A stretch of DNA of 64,000 nucleotides from Paenibacillus_D tarimensis_A (GCA_041281825.1 CP166298.1:1984001-2048000); one strand, 5' to 3'. Positions 53,256 through 62,240 are shown, counted from the first letter of the stretch. Translations and numbers: made by a program. Notes: generated by a model not told the origin, from the letters alone.

Positions 53256-53738
53256 ATGGTTGATGCATCCACAGAAAAGCTGAATGAGTTTCAACGATTC
53301 ATTGATTTTGTGAAATCAATTGCGATATTGGATGAGCAATTCTGGAATACATCCATCGGGCCAGGTAAATGGACGGTAAAAGAGATTATCGCTCATATCA
53401 TGTTATGGGACAAGTACTTCCTGGAGGAAGCCATTGAGAAGATTGCAACGAAACGACCGTTAACGGTGAAACATCTTGATTTCGATACTTTCAATGAGAA
53501 TGCAATGACCTACAGCCGTAACATCCGTGTCGAAGAACTGGTTTTGGACACGATCCGATACCGGGCACAAATTATTGATCTTATCCGTTCGATACCGGAG
53601 GAAGATATTTACTTTGAACATATAGACGGTGACGGCAACATCTTCACGATCAATGAGTATCTCAAAGGTTTTATTGCTCATGACCAACAACACCAGAGTC
53701 AAATCGAGAGCTTGTTGCATCAATATAACATTGGGTGA
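53256..53738 (+). CDS. DinB-like protein (third in the window)
   Basis: 160 residues. GPGKWTVKEIIAHIMLWDKY and FIAHDQQHQSQIESLLHQY place the His residues of the DinB_2 type. GGAGGAAGGG stands just before ATG 53256, so the in-frame extension to 53235 is rejected. Likely co-transcribed with the small protein that follows. Confidence 0.8.
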   Translation: MVDASTEKLNEFQRFIDFVKSIAILDEQFWNTSIGPGKWTVKEIIAHIMLWDKYFLEEAIEKIATKRPLTVKHLDFDTFNENAMTYSRNIRVEELVLDTIRYRAQIIDLIRSIPEEDIYFEHIDGDGNIFTINEYLKGFIAHDQQHQSQIESLLHQYNIG

Positions 53739-53751
53739 CGAAGGAACAGTT

Positions 53752-54063
53752 ATGAAGAGGTTAGGATTATACATCGCAGGTGGTATTGCATTTATATTGA
53801 TTATATTAGCAATTACATGTCCGGATGAAGAGGATTATAAAAGTTGGTTGGAGCGCAAACATCGCATTAGCTGTACTAACGAAGGATCAGGTATTTATTG
53901 TAAACAATTCATCGGTGGACAAGAAATAGAACTCGACTGGACGTCAAAGCACGTACAGAGTGCGGCTATTTATATGAGAGTAAATGATCATTATATGAAA
54001 CCGGATGGTAGTGTCTTATTCATAAGAACGTTTGGTATATTAGGGATGTTATATGATTACTAA
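53752..54063 (+). CDS. small exported or membrane-anchored protein
   Basis: 103 residues. One N-terminal hydrophobic helix (LGLYIAGGIAFILIILAI), then a short domain with CPDEEDYKSWLERKH, SC and YC giving three Cys residues. The EEDYKSWLERKH segment recalls DUF4359-type proteins, but the match is weak. GAAGGA lies 6 bp before the ATG. Confidence 0.55.
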   Translation: MKRLGLYIAGGIAFILIILAITCPDEEDYKSWLERKHRISCTNEGSGIYCKQFIGGQEIELDWTSKHVQSAAIYMRVNDHYMKPDGSVLFIRTFGILGMLYDY

Positions 54064-54086
54064 TATCCGGATATGAGGATGAGACT

Positions 54087-54182
54087 ATGATTTTAATTCG
54101 TTCCTATCAATCATCGGACTTGCCAACGTTAACAGAATTAATGGGCGATCTGGGATATCCAACTTCTCTGGATCGTAAATAA
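54087..54182 (+). pseudogene. truncated GNAT acetyltransferase start
   Basis: 31 codons with its own GAGG site: ILIRSYQSSDLPTLTELMGD followed by LGYPTS, the usual first helix of a GNAT acetyltransferase, then a stop. The next 20 bp already belong to the Nudix gene, so about 110 codons are missing. Deletion remnant. Confidence 0.5.
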
Positions 54183-54205
54183 GTCACATCGCGGGAGAGC
54201 ACAGG

Positions 54206-54754
54206 ATGATTAAATATAATATTTGCTTTATAAAACGAGGGCATGAGATTCTATTATTGAATAGGGAATACCCCAGCTGGATGGGCTGTTGGAACGGAAT
54301 CGGCGGGAAGGTTGAGCAAGGAGAGACGCCGCGGGATTCGATGATTCGAGAAATCGAAGAGGAAACGAATATGAAGGAGTATACTCTTTCCTTCAAAGGT
54401 ATAATCACTTGGTCGGTTGATGGATCGCATGTCGGGGGCATGTATACATATATGGCTGAAGTACCGGAGACCCTGACGTATGCGACTCCAATTAAAACCG
54501 ATGAAGGAATTTTGGATTGGAAAACGATGGGCTGGGTCCTGCACGAACAAAATCGCGGAATTGCCGCCAATATCCCGGAGTCGATTGAAACGATTCTTCA
54601 TGACCCGGACTGTTACGACCATCTTTGCGTATATGAGAACGGTCTATTGAAAAATCAGACTTCAAGGAAAATCGACCCGTTATTCGAGCACGATGAAGCG
54701 TTAAGGGATGCATATCTGAGTCAATTCAATAAAGAAACAAGCGGTATCCGTTAA
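54206..54754 (+). CDS. Nudix hydrolase, MutT/8-oxo-dGTPase-like
   Basis: 182 residues. Nudix box GGKVEQGETPRDSMIREIEE followed by ETNM; upstream PSWMGCWNGIGG is typical of the MutT/YtkD-type. A C-terminal extension of about 45 residues (LCVYENGLLKNQTSRKIDPL) is unrecognised. GCGGGAGAG precedes the ATG. Confidence 0.82.
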   Translation: MIKYNICFIKRGHEILLLNREYPSWMGCWNGIGGKVEQGETPRDSMIREIEEETNMKEYTLSFKGIITWSVDGSHVGGMYTYMAEVPETLTYATPIKTDEGILDWKTMGWVLHEQNRGIAANIPESIETILHDPDCYDHLCVYENGLLKNQTSRKIDPLFEHDEALRDAYLSQFNKETSGIR

Positions 54755-54774
54755 TAAAGGTGGAACCTAGGAAG

Positions 54775-55197
54775 ATGGATTATATATTGTTACGCAGAAC
54801 ACCCACAATTGATGAATATGTAAACGTCTGCCGGGCAGTCGGTTGGAACGAGTTCATCAATTATGACGCGGCGGAGTTGTCGCTGCAACGCTCCTTGTTT
54901 GGTGTAGTGGTTCAGTACAAGGATGAGACTGTTGGAATGGGGAGGGTCATTGGCGACGGTGCCGTCTATTTCTATGTTCAAGATATCGCCGTTTTGCCGG
55001 ATCATCAGAATCAAGGACTCGGGAACAGGATCATGGAAGAGATTGCAGGATTCTTGAAGGAACATGCGCCGGAAAAAGCATTTATCGGACTTTTTGCAGC
55101 TCAGGGTAAAATGACATTTTATAAGAAATATGGATTTAACAAGCATGAAGGGATGACGGGAATGTTTGGCGTCATTCATGAAGGCGAGATCAAATAG
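54775..55197 (+). CDS. GNAT-family acetyltransferase
   Basis: 140 residues. Acetyl-CoA loop VLPDHQNQGLGNRIMEEI and C-terminal FYKKYGFNKHEGMTGMF. Short single-domain GNAT of the kind acting on small amines. ATG 54775 is preferred to GTG 54760. Confidence 0.82.
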   Translation: MDYILLRRTPTIDEYVNVCRAVGWNEFINYDAAELSLQRSLFGVVVQYKDETVGMGRVIGDGAVYFYVQDIAVLPDHQNQGLGNRIMEEIAGFLKEHAPEKAFIGLFAAQGKMTFYKKYGFNKHEGMTGMFGVIHEGEIK

Positions 55198-55253
55198 GTA
55201 TTTTATCAAGCGGAACGATTGAGATAAAGTAATCTAAAAAAAAGGTGATCCTA

Positions 55254-55652
55254 TTGAACATTGAATACAAAGATACAATGGACATTCGTGCACAGGATTT
55301 ATCACGCCTATTCGGAAATTCGGGAATCAAGAGACCTTATCAAGACCTGGATCGACTTGCTAAGATGATTGAAAATGCGGATATTATACTAACAGCATGG
55401 GACGGGGAACGGATGGTCGGCATCGCGAGAGCAATCACGGATTACTGTTATTGCTGTTACTTGTCTGACTTGGCGGTAGATCGAGATTATCAGAAGCTGG
55501 GAATCGGTAAAACGTTGGTGGACTTGTTGCGGCAAAAGATAGGGGATGAAGTCTCCCTTGTTTTAATATCCGCCCCTTCTGCAATGGAGTATTATCCTCA
55601 AATCGGCTTTCAACCAACGGATAAAGCTTTCGTCATACCAAGAGTGAAATGA
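55254..55652 (+). CDS. GNAT-family acetyltransferase
   Basis: 132 residues. LAVDRDYQKLGIGKTLVDLL is the acetyl-CoA motif; ISAPSAMEYYPQIGFQPT the C-terminal half. TTG 55254 is chosen because AAAGGTG stands 6 bp before it; GTG 55245 is the alternative. Not closely similar to the preceding GNAT. Confidence 0.8.
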   Translation: MNIEYKDTMDIRAQDLSRLFGNSGIKRPYQDLDRLAKMIENADIILTAWDGERMVGIARAITDYCYCCYLSDLAVDRDYQKLGIGKTLVDLLRQKIGDEVSLVLISAPSAMEYYPQIGFQPTDKAFVIPRVK

Positions 55653-55697
55653 TGTGGTTAGACGAAAGGACTGAGAGCGATCTGCAGCAAATGGTTT

Positions 55698-56276
55698 GTG
55701 AAAAACTATGATCGATTAATGAAACCGGTGGAAGAGAAAACATTTTTGCCGATCCGAACGGAACTGCTCAAGGAAGCATACGGCAATGTGCTGGAAGTTG
55801 GGTGCGGCACGGGCATTAACTTTTCCTTTTATCGGGATGTAAAGGTAACGGCCCTTGAACCCAATAGTGTCTTTCGAGATGCAGCCATTAAACAGGTGAA
55901 TCAGGCTCAAGTTCCCATACAGATCGTAGAGGGAAGCGCGGAAGCGATGCCTTTTGACGACGATGCATTCGATACCGTAGTGGGAACATTGGTATTCTGC
56001 TCCATTCCCGATCCAACGCAAGCCGTTAGGGAAGTAATGAGAGTATGTAAGCCGGGCGGGAAAATACTTTTGTTTGAACATGTTCGTCATGAACATACAA
56101 TGCTGGCGGCGATGCAGGATTTCTTCACACCGCTGTGGAAGAGACTGTGCGACGGATGCCACTTAAATCGAAGCACGGCTGAAGTATTGATTCAAGAGGG
56201 TGTAGAGATTGTTCGGATCCACAAGCATATGAACAACATCTTTATTTCTGTGGTTGCGAGAAACCCGATGAAATAA
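55698..56276 (+). CDS. SAM-dependent methyltransferase, UbiE/YodH-like
   Basis: 192 residues from GTG 55698. VLEVGCGTGINFSFY (motif I), VEGSAEAMPFDDDAFDTVV and VCKPGGKILLFEHV are class I methyltransferase motifs. Homologues normally begin with a Trp-Phe pair just before KNYDRLMKP; here KWFV is encoded upstream of the GTG, and AAAGGA stands 9 bp before an ATC at 55680. The true protein may start at that ATC, adding six residues. Confidence 0.82.
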   Translation: MKNYDRLMKPVEEKTFLPIRTELLKEAYGNVLEVGCGTGINFSFYRDVKVTALEPNSVFRDAAIKQVNQAQVPIQIVEGSAEAMPFDDDAFDTVVGTLVFCSIPDPTQAVREVMRVCKPGGKILLFEHVRHEHTMLAAMQDFFTPLWKRLCDGCHLNRSTAEVLIQEGVEIVRIHKHMNNIFISVVARNPMK

Positions 56277-56312
56277 ATCCCGTCTCGACAATAAGAGCCG
56301 GGATTTATTTTT
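56271..56312. terminator. bidirectional intrinsic terminator
   Basis: AAATAAATCCCG at 56271-56282 pairs perfectly with CGGGATTTATTT at 56299-56310. Contains the methyltransferase stop codon and serves the convergent kinase gene. Confidence 0.85.
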
Positions 56313-56318
56313 ACCATA

Positions 56319-57677
56319 TCAACAAAGTTTTTCGATTGGCAGCATCACGGTAAATATCGTGCCTTGGCCCGGTTCGCTTTCAACGTCGATTGTACCTTGA
56401 TGGGCATGCACGAATTCCTTCGCGATCGCAAGCCCCAGCCCCATGCCGCCGCTGTTGCGGGTTCGCGCGTTATCCGTCCGGTAAAACCGGTTGAACAAAA
56501 ACGGAAGATGCCCCGGAGCAATGCCGATGCCGGAATCGGCAACGGTGATGCGCAGCCAGCTGCCTTGAGCGTTCGTTATCGTACCCATTGTTAACCTCAC
56601 AGTACCGCCCTCACGCGTGTAGCGAACCGCATTGACCAGCAGGTTTAAAAAAACCTGCGTAATCCGGTTCGGATCTACATTCAATCTGGAATATTCTGAT
56701 TTGCATTCGAACGTGATTTCGATCCCTTTGGCCTCCGCATCGGGAATCATTCGTTCAACGATCCTTTCCATTAACTCCTGCATGTTGGTCGGTTTTCGAT
56801 CAAGCGGCAGCTTCTTCGCTTCGGCCAGCGATAACTGATGAAGATCGTCAACTAGCCGGGTCAGACGGATCAGGTCATCCTGAAGCGGAAGCAGGCTCTC
56901 CGGGGGGATTTGCCGTCCGCGCTGCTGAATGAGATCGAGCTTGCCTCGAATGATTGTAATCGGCGTCCTTAATTCGTGGGCTACATCGGCAGCCAAATTT
57001 CTTCGCACTTCCTCTGCACGCTGCAATTGCTTCGACATATCATTAAACGCTTCTGCGACTTTTCCGTATTCATCCTTGCTGATCACAGGCGCTTGCACGC
57101 CATACTGGCCTTTGCCCAAACGGTCGATTGCGGGAAGTAGCACCCGTAGCGGAGCGGTTAACCGTTTCGACAACCAATAAGCGACCGCCAATGAGAGCAG
57201 GACCAGGATGACCGCACCGGCAAACAGCAAGATTGTAACCGCATCTCGCACAGCGATCCGCATTTTAGCCATGCCGGCCACTTCCTGATCGTAATAGTAT
57301 AAGTACGCTGCCGTTTGTCCTTTGATCTGAATAATACTTCGTATCCCAAACGCAGTGACCTGGTTTGTATCGGCTTCTCCCGCGCAATACAACAGCTCCA
57401 AACCGGGAACCGACATGAGTAAGACACTCCCATTTCGGCTGCTATTTTTGCCCGTTAAATTTGAAGAATCGACATGCTCCACGCCATCCCACGATTCGTT
57501 GTTTTCGTAATATGCTTCAAATAAGCCGGTCAATTCCTCAATCACTTGACTCCGATCCGTGTCCAGCATAAAATCCAATATCCCTCTCACGACAAACAAC
57601 GTCAGAAAGGCGTACACCAAACCCATCCCTATAATAAACGAAGCCATGGCTATAAACAGTTTCCGCCTGACGCTCAT
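56319..57677 (-). CDS. sensor histidine kinase (BaeS-like)
   Basis: 452 residues. Helices at about 8-30 and 145-168 flank an extracellular sensor loop of about 110 residues; HAMP, then His234 in DVAHELRTP, N-box LVNAVRYTREGG, G-boxes DSGIGIA and GLGLAIAKEF. Its start overlaps the stop of the response regulator gene (ATGA). With the multicopper oxidase divergent, metal or envelope stress sensing is plausible (inference). Confidence 0.88.
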   Translation of the reverse strand: MSVRRKLFIAMASFIIGMGLVYAFLTLFVVRGILDFMLDTDRSQVIEELTGLFEAYYENNESWDGVEHVDSSNLTGKNSSRNGSVLLMSVPGLELLYCAGEADTNQVTAFGIRSIIQIKGQTAAYLYYYDQEVAGMAKMRIAVRDAVTILLFAGAVILVLLSLAVAYWLSKRLTAPLRVLLPAIDRLGKGQYGVQAPVISKDEYGKVAEAFNDMSKQLQRAEEVRRNLAADVAHELRTPITIIRGKLDLIQQRGRQIPPESLLPLQDDLIRLTRLVDDLHQLSLAEAKKLPLDRKPTNMQELMERIVERMIPDAEAKGIEITFECKSEYSRLNVDPNRITQVFLNLLVNAVRYTREGGTVRLTMGTITNAQGSWLRITVADSGIGIAPGHLPFLFNRFYRTDNARTRNSGGMGLGLAIAKEFVHAHQGTIDVESEPGQGTIFTVMLPIEKLC

Positions 57678-58357
57678 GTAAGGTCACCGAACCGGTAGCC
57701 GAACCCGTAGACGGTCTGAATAAATACAGGCTTGGATGGATCGTCTTCGATTTTTTTGCGGATGCGGCTAATATGTGCGTCGACCGTCCGCTCGTCATTC
57801 AAAATATCATCTTCGAGCACCTGAAGCAACTGCAGCCGGCTGTACACGATTCCGGGCTTGGCTGCTACGGCGAGCAGCAGTTTGAACTCCGTAGGCGTAA
57901 GCATCATTTCGGTTCCCCGTTTCCACACGCGGCATTGCGCCTCGGAAATCGTGAGTTCTCCTCTACGGATTGTTTCCTCACGGCTGCGTTGTCCGTCCAT
58001 TCTGCGGAGCAGCGAGCGGATTCGGGCGACGAGTTCCCGGAGTGAAAAAGGTTTCGTCAGATAGTCGTCGGCACCGACTTCAAGTCCGATGATTTTGTCC
58101 GTTACCTCCGTCCTTGCCGTGACCATAATGATTCCCGCTTGTCCCATGCTGCGCAGCTCCCGGCATACGTCAATCCCGCTCATTTCAGGCAGCATCCAAT
58201 CGAGTATAACAACTGACGGCCGCAAATCCTTCGCAATTTTTAACGCTTCTATTCCCGTCTTGGCAGTGACGGTATGAAATCCTTCCTGCTGCAGGAAAGG
58301 TTCCGTAAATTCAAGGACCTTCTCTTCGTCATCCACCAGCAATATCGTATGCGGCAT
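57674..58357 (-). CDS. OmpR-family response regulator
   Basis: 227 residues. REC with Asp53 in ILDWMLPE and KPFSLRELVARI; C-terminal winged helix (LTPTEFKLLLAVAAKPGIVY, DERTVDAHISRIRKKIE, TVYGFGYRF). AGGAGG 8 bp before ATG 58357 rejects the extension to 58378. First gene of the two-component operon, transcribed away from the multicopper oxidase gene. Confidence 0.9.
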   Translation of the reverse strand: MPHTILLVDDEEKVLEFTEPFLQQEGFHTVTAKTGIEALKIAKDLRPSVVILDWMLPEMSGIDVCRELRSMGQAGIIMVTARTEVTDKIIGLEVGADDYLTKPFSLRELVARIRSLLRRMDGQRSREETIRRGELTISEAQCRVWKRGTEMMLTPTEFKLLLAVAAKPGIVYSRLQLLQVLEDDILNDERTVDAHISRIRKKIEDDPSKPVFIQTVYGFGYRFGDLT

Positions 58358-58389
58358 CCGGTCACCTCCTATTTCCAACGTTTCCTCAC

Positions 58390-58417
58390 ATTATACATGG
58401 TGTTTCCCGTTTGTGAA
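58390..58417 (-). promoter_or_regulatory. promoter of the two-component operon
   Basis: On the minus strand TTCACA, 16-bp spacer, TATAAT, about 33 bp upstream of the response regulator start. Confidence 0.55.
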
Positions 58418-58436
58418 TCACTTAATCGGCGAGGTC

Positions 58437-58448
58437 ATGAAATTTCAT
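58437..58448. promoter_or_regulatory. palindrome ATGAAATTTCAT, candidate operator
   Basis: A perfect 12-bp palindrome in the divergent region, 20 bp upstream of the two-component promoter and about 105 bp upstream of the multicopper oxidase. It could bind a dimeric regulator acting on both directions. Confidence 0.4.
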
Positions 58449-58551
58449 CGGGGCCGTACAGGATCGTCACAAGTTCACAACATGTTGCTGTTACTATGAT
58501 CTCGTAAGCGGTTCTCGGGGAACCGAATAAAAAACGGGAAGGAAGCGACCA

Positions 58552-59994
58552 TTGAGAAATAAATCCAATTACCGAATCAAATGTGCAGCCCTATTGTTGG
58601 GATTGCTGGCCGCGGCTCTGTTGCTGTCGGCTTGCGGACATGGCATGATGCAGCATCCGGTTGAAATCAATATGGGGGATATGGGAGAACATGCGCATCA
58701 TTATGGCGGGAATGATGTGACGGGCAACACCGTGGCCTGTACGGATCTGAAGGAACCGCCTTCGGAAGCGCCCGTGCGTTCGTTTGATCTGACGGCGGCG
58801 AAAACGAACGTTGAGATGGGCAACGGAAAAACGGCGGAAGCCTTGACCTACAACGATACAACTCCGGGACCTGAACTTCGCGTCATGGAAGGAGACCGGG
58901 TCGTCGTCAATCTGACGAACAAAGATATTCAAAAAGGCGTGGCAATTCACTGGCACGGTGTAGTGCTTCCCTGTTCTCAGGATGGGGTACCCGGCGTGAC
59001 GCAGGATGCCGTGTGGCCGGGTGGAACGTATACCTATGAATTTATTGCCCGGGATCCGGGCACGTATTGGTATCATTCCCACCAGCAAAGCTCGCAGCAG
59101 GTACAGCGCGGCTTGATCGGCCGCTTGATCGTTGAGCCAAAGGAACGGACGTTTCAATACGACCGCGATTATGCAGTCACGCTGCAAAAGCTGAATGACG
59201 TTTCGTACTTGACGAACGGAAAGGAAGGCGGGTTGAAGCTGGACGCCAAGCCCGGCGAAACCGTCAGGCTGCGGCTCATTAACGCTTTCAACGATGTCCA
59301 GCGGATGGGAGTGGCAGGAGCTTCCTTCCAAGTCGTCTCGATCGACGGGCAGGACCTGAACGTGCCGGGCGAATTACAGCATGAATGGATTCCGGTTGGA
59401 GGCGGGCAGCGTTACGATGTGCTTTTTACAATGCCGGAAGACGGTCAGGTGCTAGTGTACAGCAAAGAACACAAACAATGGCGCATTACGCTGGGGGAAG
59501 GCCGACCGCCGGAAAAGCTGGACAAAAACGCCAAGATTTTTGACTTTACGAATTACGGTACGCCGAAAGAGGATGGCATCTCGCCTGATATGCATTTTGA
59601 CCGGACGTACACTCTTGTACTAGGCCCCATCGATATTAACGGAAAGAGATTTCATGAAATCCCGCCGATCGTCGTAAAGGAAGGGGAATGGATCAAGCTG
59701 CGCTTCGAGCATAAACTAGGCGCCGAGCATCCGATGCATCTTCACGGTCACCTGTTTAAAGTGTTAACGAAGAACGGCAAGCCGCTGACAGGAAGTCCGG
59801 TCTATGCCGACAGTATTCTGCTGTTCAAAGGGGATGTCTACGAAGTCGCATTTAAGGCGGATAATCCGGGCCTGTGGATGGTACACTGCCACAACTTGGG
59901 CCATGCAAGAGCCGGCATGACGATGATGATCAATTATGAGGGCGTCACTACGCCTCACCGGGTAGGCACCAGATCGGGCAATCTCCCGGATTGA
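58552..59994 (+). CDS. lipoprotein multicopper oxidase
   Basis: 480 residues, TTG start with GGAAGG upstream. Lipobox LLSACG, then a His/Met-rich segment (GHGMMQHP, EHAHHYGG) that may bind copper. Copper ligands are complete: IHWHGVVLP, WYHSHQQSS, HPMHLHGHLF and VHCHNLGHARAGMTM. Family members oxidise Cu(I), Mn(II), Fe(II) or phenols at the outer membrane face; the Met-rich stretch favours a cuprous-oxidase role (inference). Likely target of the divergent two-component system. Confidence 0.88.
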   Translation: MRNKSNYRIKCAALLLGLLAAALLLSACGHGMMQHPVEINMGDMGEHAHHYGGNDVTGNTVACTDLKEPPSEAPVRSFDLTAAKTNVEMGNGKTAEALTYNDTTPGPELRVMEGDRVVVNLTNKDIQKGVAIHWHGVVLPCSQDGVPGVTQDAVWPGGTYTYEFIARDPGTYWYHSHQQSSQQVQRGLIGRLIVEPKERTFQYDRDYAVTLQKLNDVSYLTNGKEGGLKLDAKPGETVRLRLINAFNDVQRMGVAGASFQVVSIDGQDLNVPGELQHEWIPVGGGQRYDVLFTMPEDGQVLVYSKEHKQWRITLGEGRPPEKLDKNAKIFDFTNYGTPKEDGISPDMHFDRTYTLVLGPIDINGKRFHEIPPIVVKEGEWIKLRFEHKLGAEHPMHLHGHLFKVLTKNGKPLTGSPVYADSILLFKGDVYEVAFKADNPGLWMVHCHNLGHARAGMTMMINYEGVTTPHRVGTRSGNLPD

Positions 59995-60033
59995 TCGAAG
60001 GCTGCATGAAAATAGGTGAAGGAGCGAAACTGG

Positions 60034-60234
60034 ATGAAAACAATCGTTATTATGTTGTTAGCGTTGGCGGCCGGATTCATCGGCGGCATCGTGGTAACCG
60101 AAATTATTGCAATAGTTGGCTTAAGGCTGTTTAACGGAACTGTATGGCTCGGGTGGCTGCGTTACGTCCCATTCTTGTCCGCCATAGTCTGTGCCGTTGC
60201 GGCACCGCGGCTGATTGGCCGCAAGATTAAATAG
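60034..60234 (+). CDS. small membrane protein (DUF5957-like)
   Basis: 66 residues. Two membrane helices joined by a short loop; GFIGGIVVTEIIAIVGLRLF fits the DUF5957 pattern as I recall it. Function unknown. ATG 60034 has GGAG 9 bp before it. Same strand as the oxidase and 39 bp after it, so probably co-transcribed. A terminator follows. Confidence 0.6.
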   Translation: MKTIVIMLLALAAGFIGGIVVTEIIAIVGLRLFNGTVWLGWLRYVPFLSAIVCAVAAPRLIGRKIK

Positions 60235-60246
60235 CGGGATCGATCA

Positions 60247-60272
60247 AAATCCCGGTTTAAACCGGGATTTTT
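60247..60272 (+). terminator. intrinsic terminator
   Basis: AAATCCCGGTTT followed directly by its inverse complement AAACCGGGATTT and more T residues. Confidence 0.8.
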
Positions 60273-60337
60273 CTGTTCTCATCGAAGCAACGAGTTGTGG
60301 TAAGATTAAAGATATCATTTTGCAGAGGAGGATGTTA

Positions 60338-60715
60338 ATGGTTACCGCAAAAGGTGTGATTCCGATTCTCCGCATTTTTGACGAGTCGAAAGCGAAGGAA
60401 TTTTATCTGGATTTCCTGGGGGCCAAACTCGATTGGGAGCATCGGTTCGAGAGCGGAATGCCACTGTACATGCAGATCTCTTTGGGCGATTGTCCGATCC
60501 ACCTGTCCGAGCATTACGGGGACTGCATCCCCGGATCGGCGGTTCGAATTGAAGTTGAACATATTGAAGCTCTACATAAGGAGCTGATTGATAAAAAATA
60601 TAAATATAGCAGGCCGGGCATTGAAACGACGCCGTGGAACAGCCGGGAAGTAAAAGTGACCGACCCGTTCGGTAACCGGATTATATTGTATGAATTTCTC
60701 AATGAGCCGGGGTGA
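60338..60715 (+). CDS. VOC-family protein (bleomycin-resistance-like)
   Basis: 125 residues. IPILRIFDESKAKEFYLDFL, CPIHLSEHYGD and VTDPFGNRIILYEF are typical of glyoxalase/bleomycin-resistance superfamily members that bind or modify small ligands. GAGGAGG before ATG 60338 fixes the start; the longer in-frame extension is rejected since it overlaps the terminator. Confidence 0.85.
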   Translation: MVTAKGVIPILRIFDESKAKEFYLDFLGAKLDWEHRFESGMPLYMQISLGDCPIHLSEHYGDCIPGSAVRIEVEHIEALHKELIDKKYKYSRPGIETTPWNSREVKVTDPFGNRIILYEFLNEPG

Positions 60716-60724
60716 GTGACATAA

Positions 60725-61324
60725 ATGATCATTTGGATCAACGGTGCGTTTGGCGCCGGCAAAACCCAGACGGCCTTTGAGCTGCACAGAAGAATTCCGC
60801 ATTCCTATGTATACGATCCGGAAAATGCCGGGTATTTCATGCGAAAGAACCTTCCGAAAGAATCGATGAAGGGTGATTTTCAAGATTACCCGATATGGCG
60901 CGAGTCGAACTATTTGATGCTCAAATATATCAGCGAAACCTATGACGGTATCGTGATCACACCGATGACTGTGGTCAGCCCGCAATATTTCGACGATATA
61001 ATTGGCAGATTAAGAAGGGACGGCATTGATGTCCGTCATTTCGCATTATGTGCATCGAAAGAGGTATTGTTGAAGAGATTAAAGGGCAGGGGAGACGGAA
61101 ATCGGTCCTGGCCCGCAGAGCAAATTGACCGGTGTCTATCCGGATTGGCGGATGAAACGTTTCGGCACCATCTGGATACGGATCATATGACTATCGGACA
61201 AGCTGCAGAGACCATGGCTTGTATGTCAAATATCCGCTTACAGCCTGATCGTAGAAGTGGATTGAGAAAGTCTTATGACCGTCTCGTTACTCAACTGAAG
61301 CATATTCGTTTTTTTGGCGGATGA
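60725..61324 (+). CDS. tmrB: TmrB-like P-loop protein
   Basis: 199 residues. Begins MIIWINGAFGAGKTQTAFEL with the Walker A GxxGxGKT at residues 7-14; SYVYDPENAGYF, DFQDYPIWRE, VITPMTVVSPQYF and SWPAEQIDRC follow Bacillus subtilis TmrB closely as I recall it. TmrB is a membrane-associated ATP-binding protein that protects against tunicamycin, probably by binding it. Here the role could be the same or a general small-molecule kinase-like activity. Confidence 0.8.
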   Translation: MIIWINGAFGAGKTQTAFELHRRIPHSYVYDPENAGYFMRKNLPKESMKGDFQDYPIWRESNYLMLKYISETYDGIVITPMTVVSPQYFDDIIGRLRRDGIDVRHFALCASKEVLLKRLKGRGDGNRSWPAEQIDRCLSGLADETFRHHLDTDHMTIGQAAETMACMSNIRLQPDRRSGLRKSYDRLVTQLKHIRFFGG

Positions 61325-61348
61325 CTGTTCCGACTGGAGGGAATGGCG

Positions 61349-62071
61349 ATGAGAACAGATCATCGGCCTTGGCCGGTGCCGAGCAAACCTTGGATCATGA
61401 AGCAAAACTGGAACAAAGTGCTGTTTGCCCATTGGCCGATGGATGCAGGCATTCTCGAGCCTCTCATCCCCCGCGGGTTAAAGCTGGATGTTTTTGAAGG
61501 GCGGGCATGGATCGGAATCGTCCCCTTTTATATGGATGGCATCCGGGGAAGAGGGCTGCCGCCGATTCCTTTTCTTTCCGAATTTCCGGAATTAAATGTT
61601 CGTACATATGTAACTGCGGGCGGTAAGCCCGGCGTTTATTTCTTTAGCCTGGATGCCGCGAACAGAATGGCGGTGAAAGCTGCAAAATGGTTTTACCGCT
61701 TGCCCTATTATTTTGCGGAAATATCGGTGAAGCAGGAAGACACGAAAATCATTTATTCGTGCGACCGGGCCGACGCGGGCGGCAATTGCAGGTTCGACGG
61801 CATATATTGGCCGGTTTCGCCACAGTACATAGCGGAGCAAGGTACGCTTGATTATTGGCTGACCGAAAGGTACTGTTTATATACCGAACATAGGAATCGA
61901 TTATTCCGTTGTGATATCGTTCATGAGCCATGGCAATTGCAGCAGGCGGAAGCGGTCATTCATCATAACACGATGATAGATTTGAACGGAATAACGTTAC
62001 CGGAGTCGAAGCCGTTGCTTCACTATTCGGAGCGGGCGGAAGTGTTCACATGGTGGCTGGAGGAGGTTTGA
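61349..62071 (+). CDS. DUF2071 (YqjF-like) protein
   Basis: 240 residues. WIMKQNWNKVLFAHWPMDAG, AWIGIVPFYMDGIRGRGLPP, FPELNVRTYVT and PGVYFFSLDAANRMAVK are the YqjF/DUF2071 pattern (acetoacetate-decarboxylase-like fold). Activity unknown. ATG 61349 is preferred over 61343 by ribosome-binding-site spacing. Followed after one base by the mini-gene at 62073. Confidence 0.85.
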   Translation: MRTDHRPWPVPSKPWIMKQNWNKVLFAHWPMDAGILEPLIPRGLKLDVFEGRAWIGIVPFYMDGIRGRGLPPIPFLSEFPELNVRTYVTAGGKPGVYFFSLDAANRMAVKAAKWFYRLPYYFAEISVKQEDTKIIYSCDRADAGGNCRFDGIYWPVSPQYIAEQGTLDYWLTERYCLYTEHRNRLFRCDIVHEPWQLQQAEAVIHHNTMIDLNGITLPESKPLLHYSERAEVFTWWLEEV

Positions 62072-62072
62072 A

Positions 62073-62240
62073 ATGCTCGGGGTAATCATTTTTCTTCAAA
62101 TCGTTATCATTCTATTGCTGTTGAAAATCATTCTGAGACTGCCGCCTATGAGGGATTATACACAAGAGATGGTTGAGCGAGCTTTGGAAAATGACCGGGC
62201 AAATCGGGAGAAACGGAATGCGGACCGGTTAGACGGTTAA
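62073..62240 (+). CDS. 55-residue single-helix membrane protein
   Basis: One hydrophobic helix at the N-terminus (IIFLQIVIILLLLKII) followed by a charged tail with Asn/Arg/Asp/Glu (RALENDRANREKRNAD). GGAGGAGG stands 6 bp before the ATG and it begins one base after the DUF2071 stop, so it is very likely translated. Unrecognised. Confidence 0.6.
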   Translation: MLGVIIFLQIVIILLLLKIILRLPPMRDYTQEMVERALENDRANREKRNADRLDG

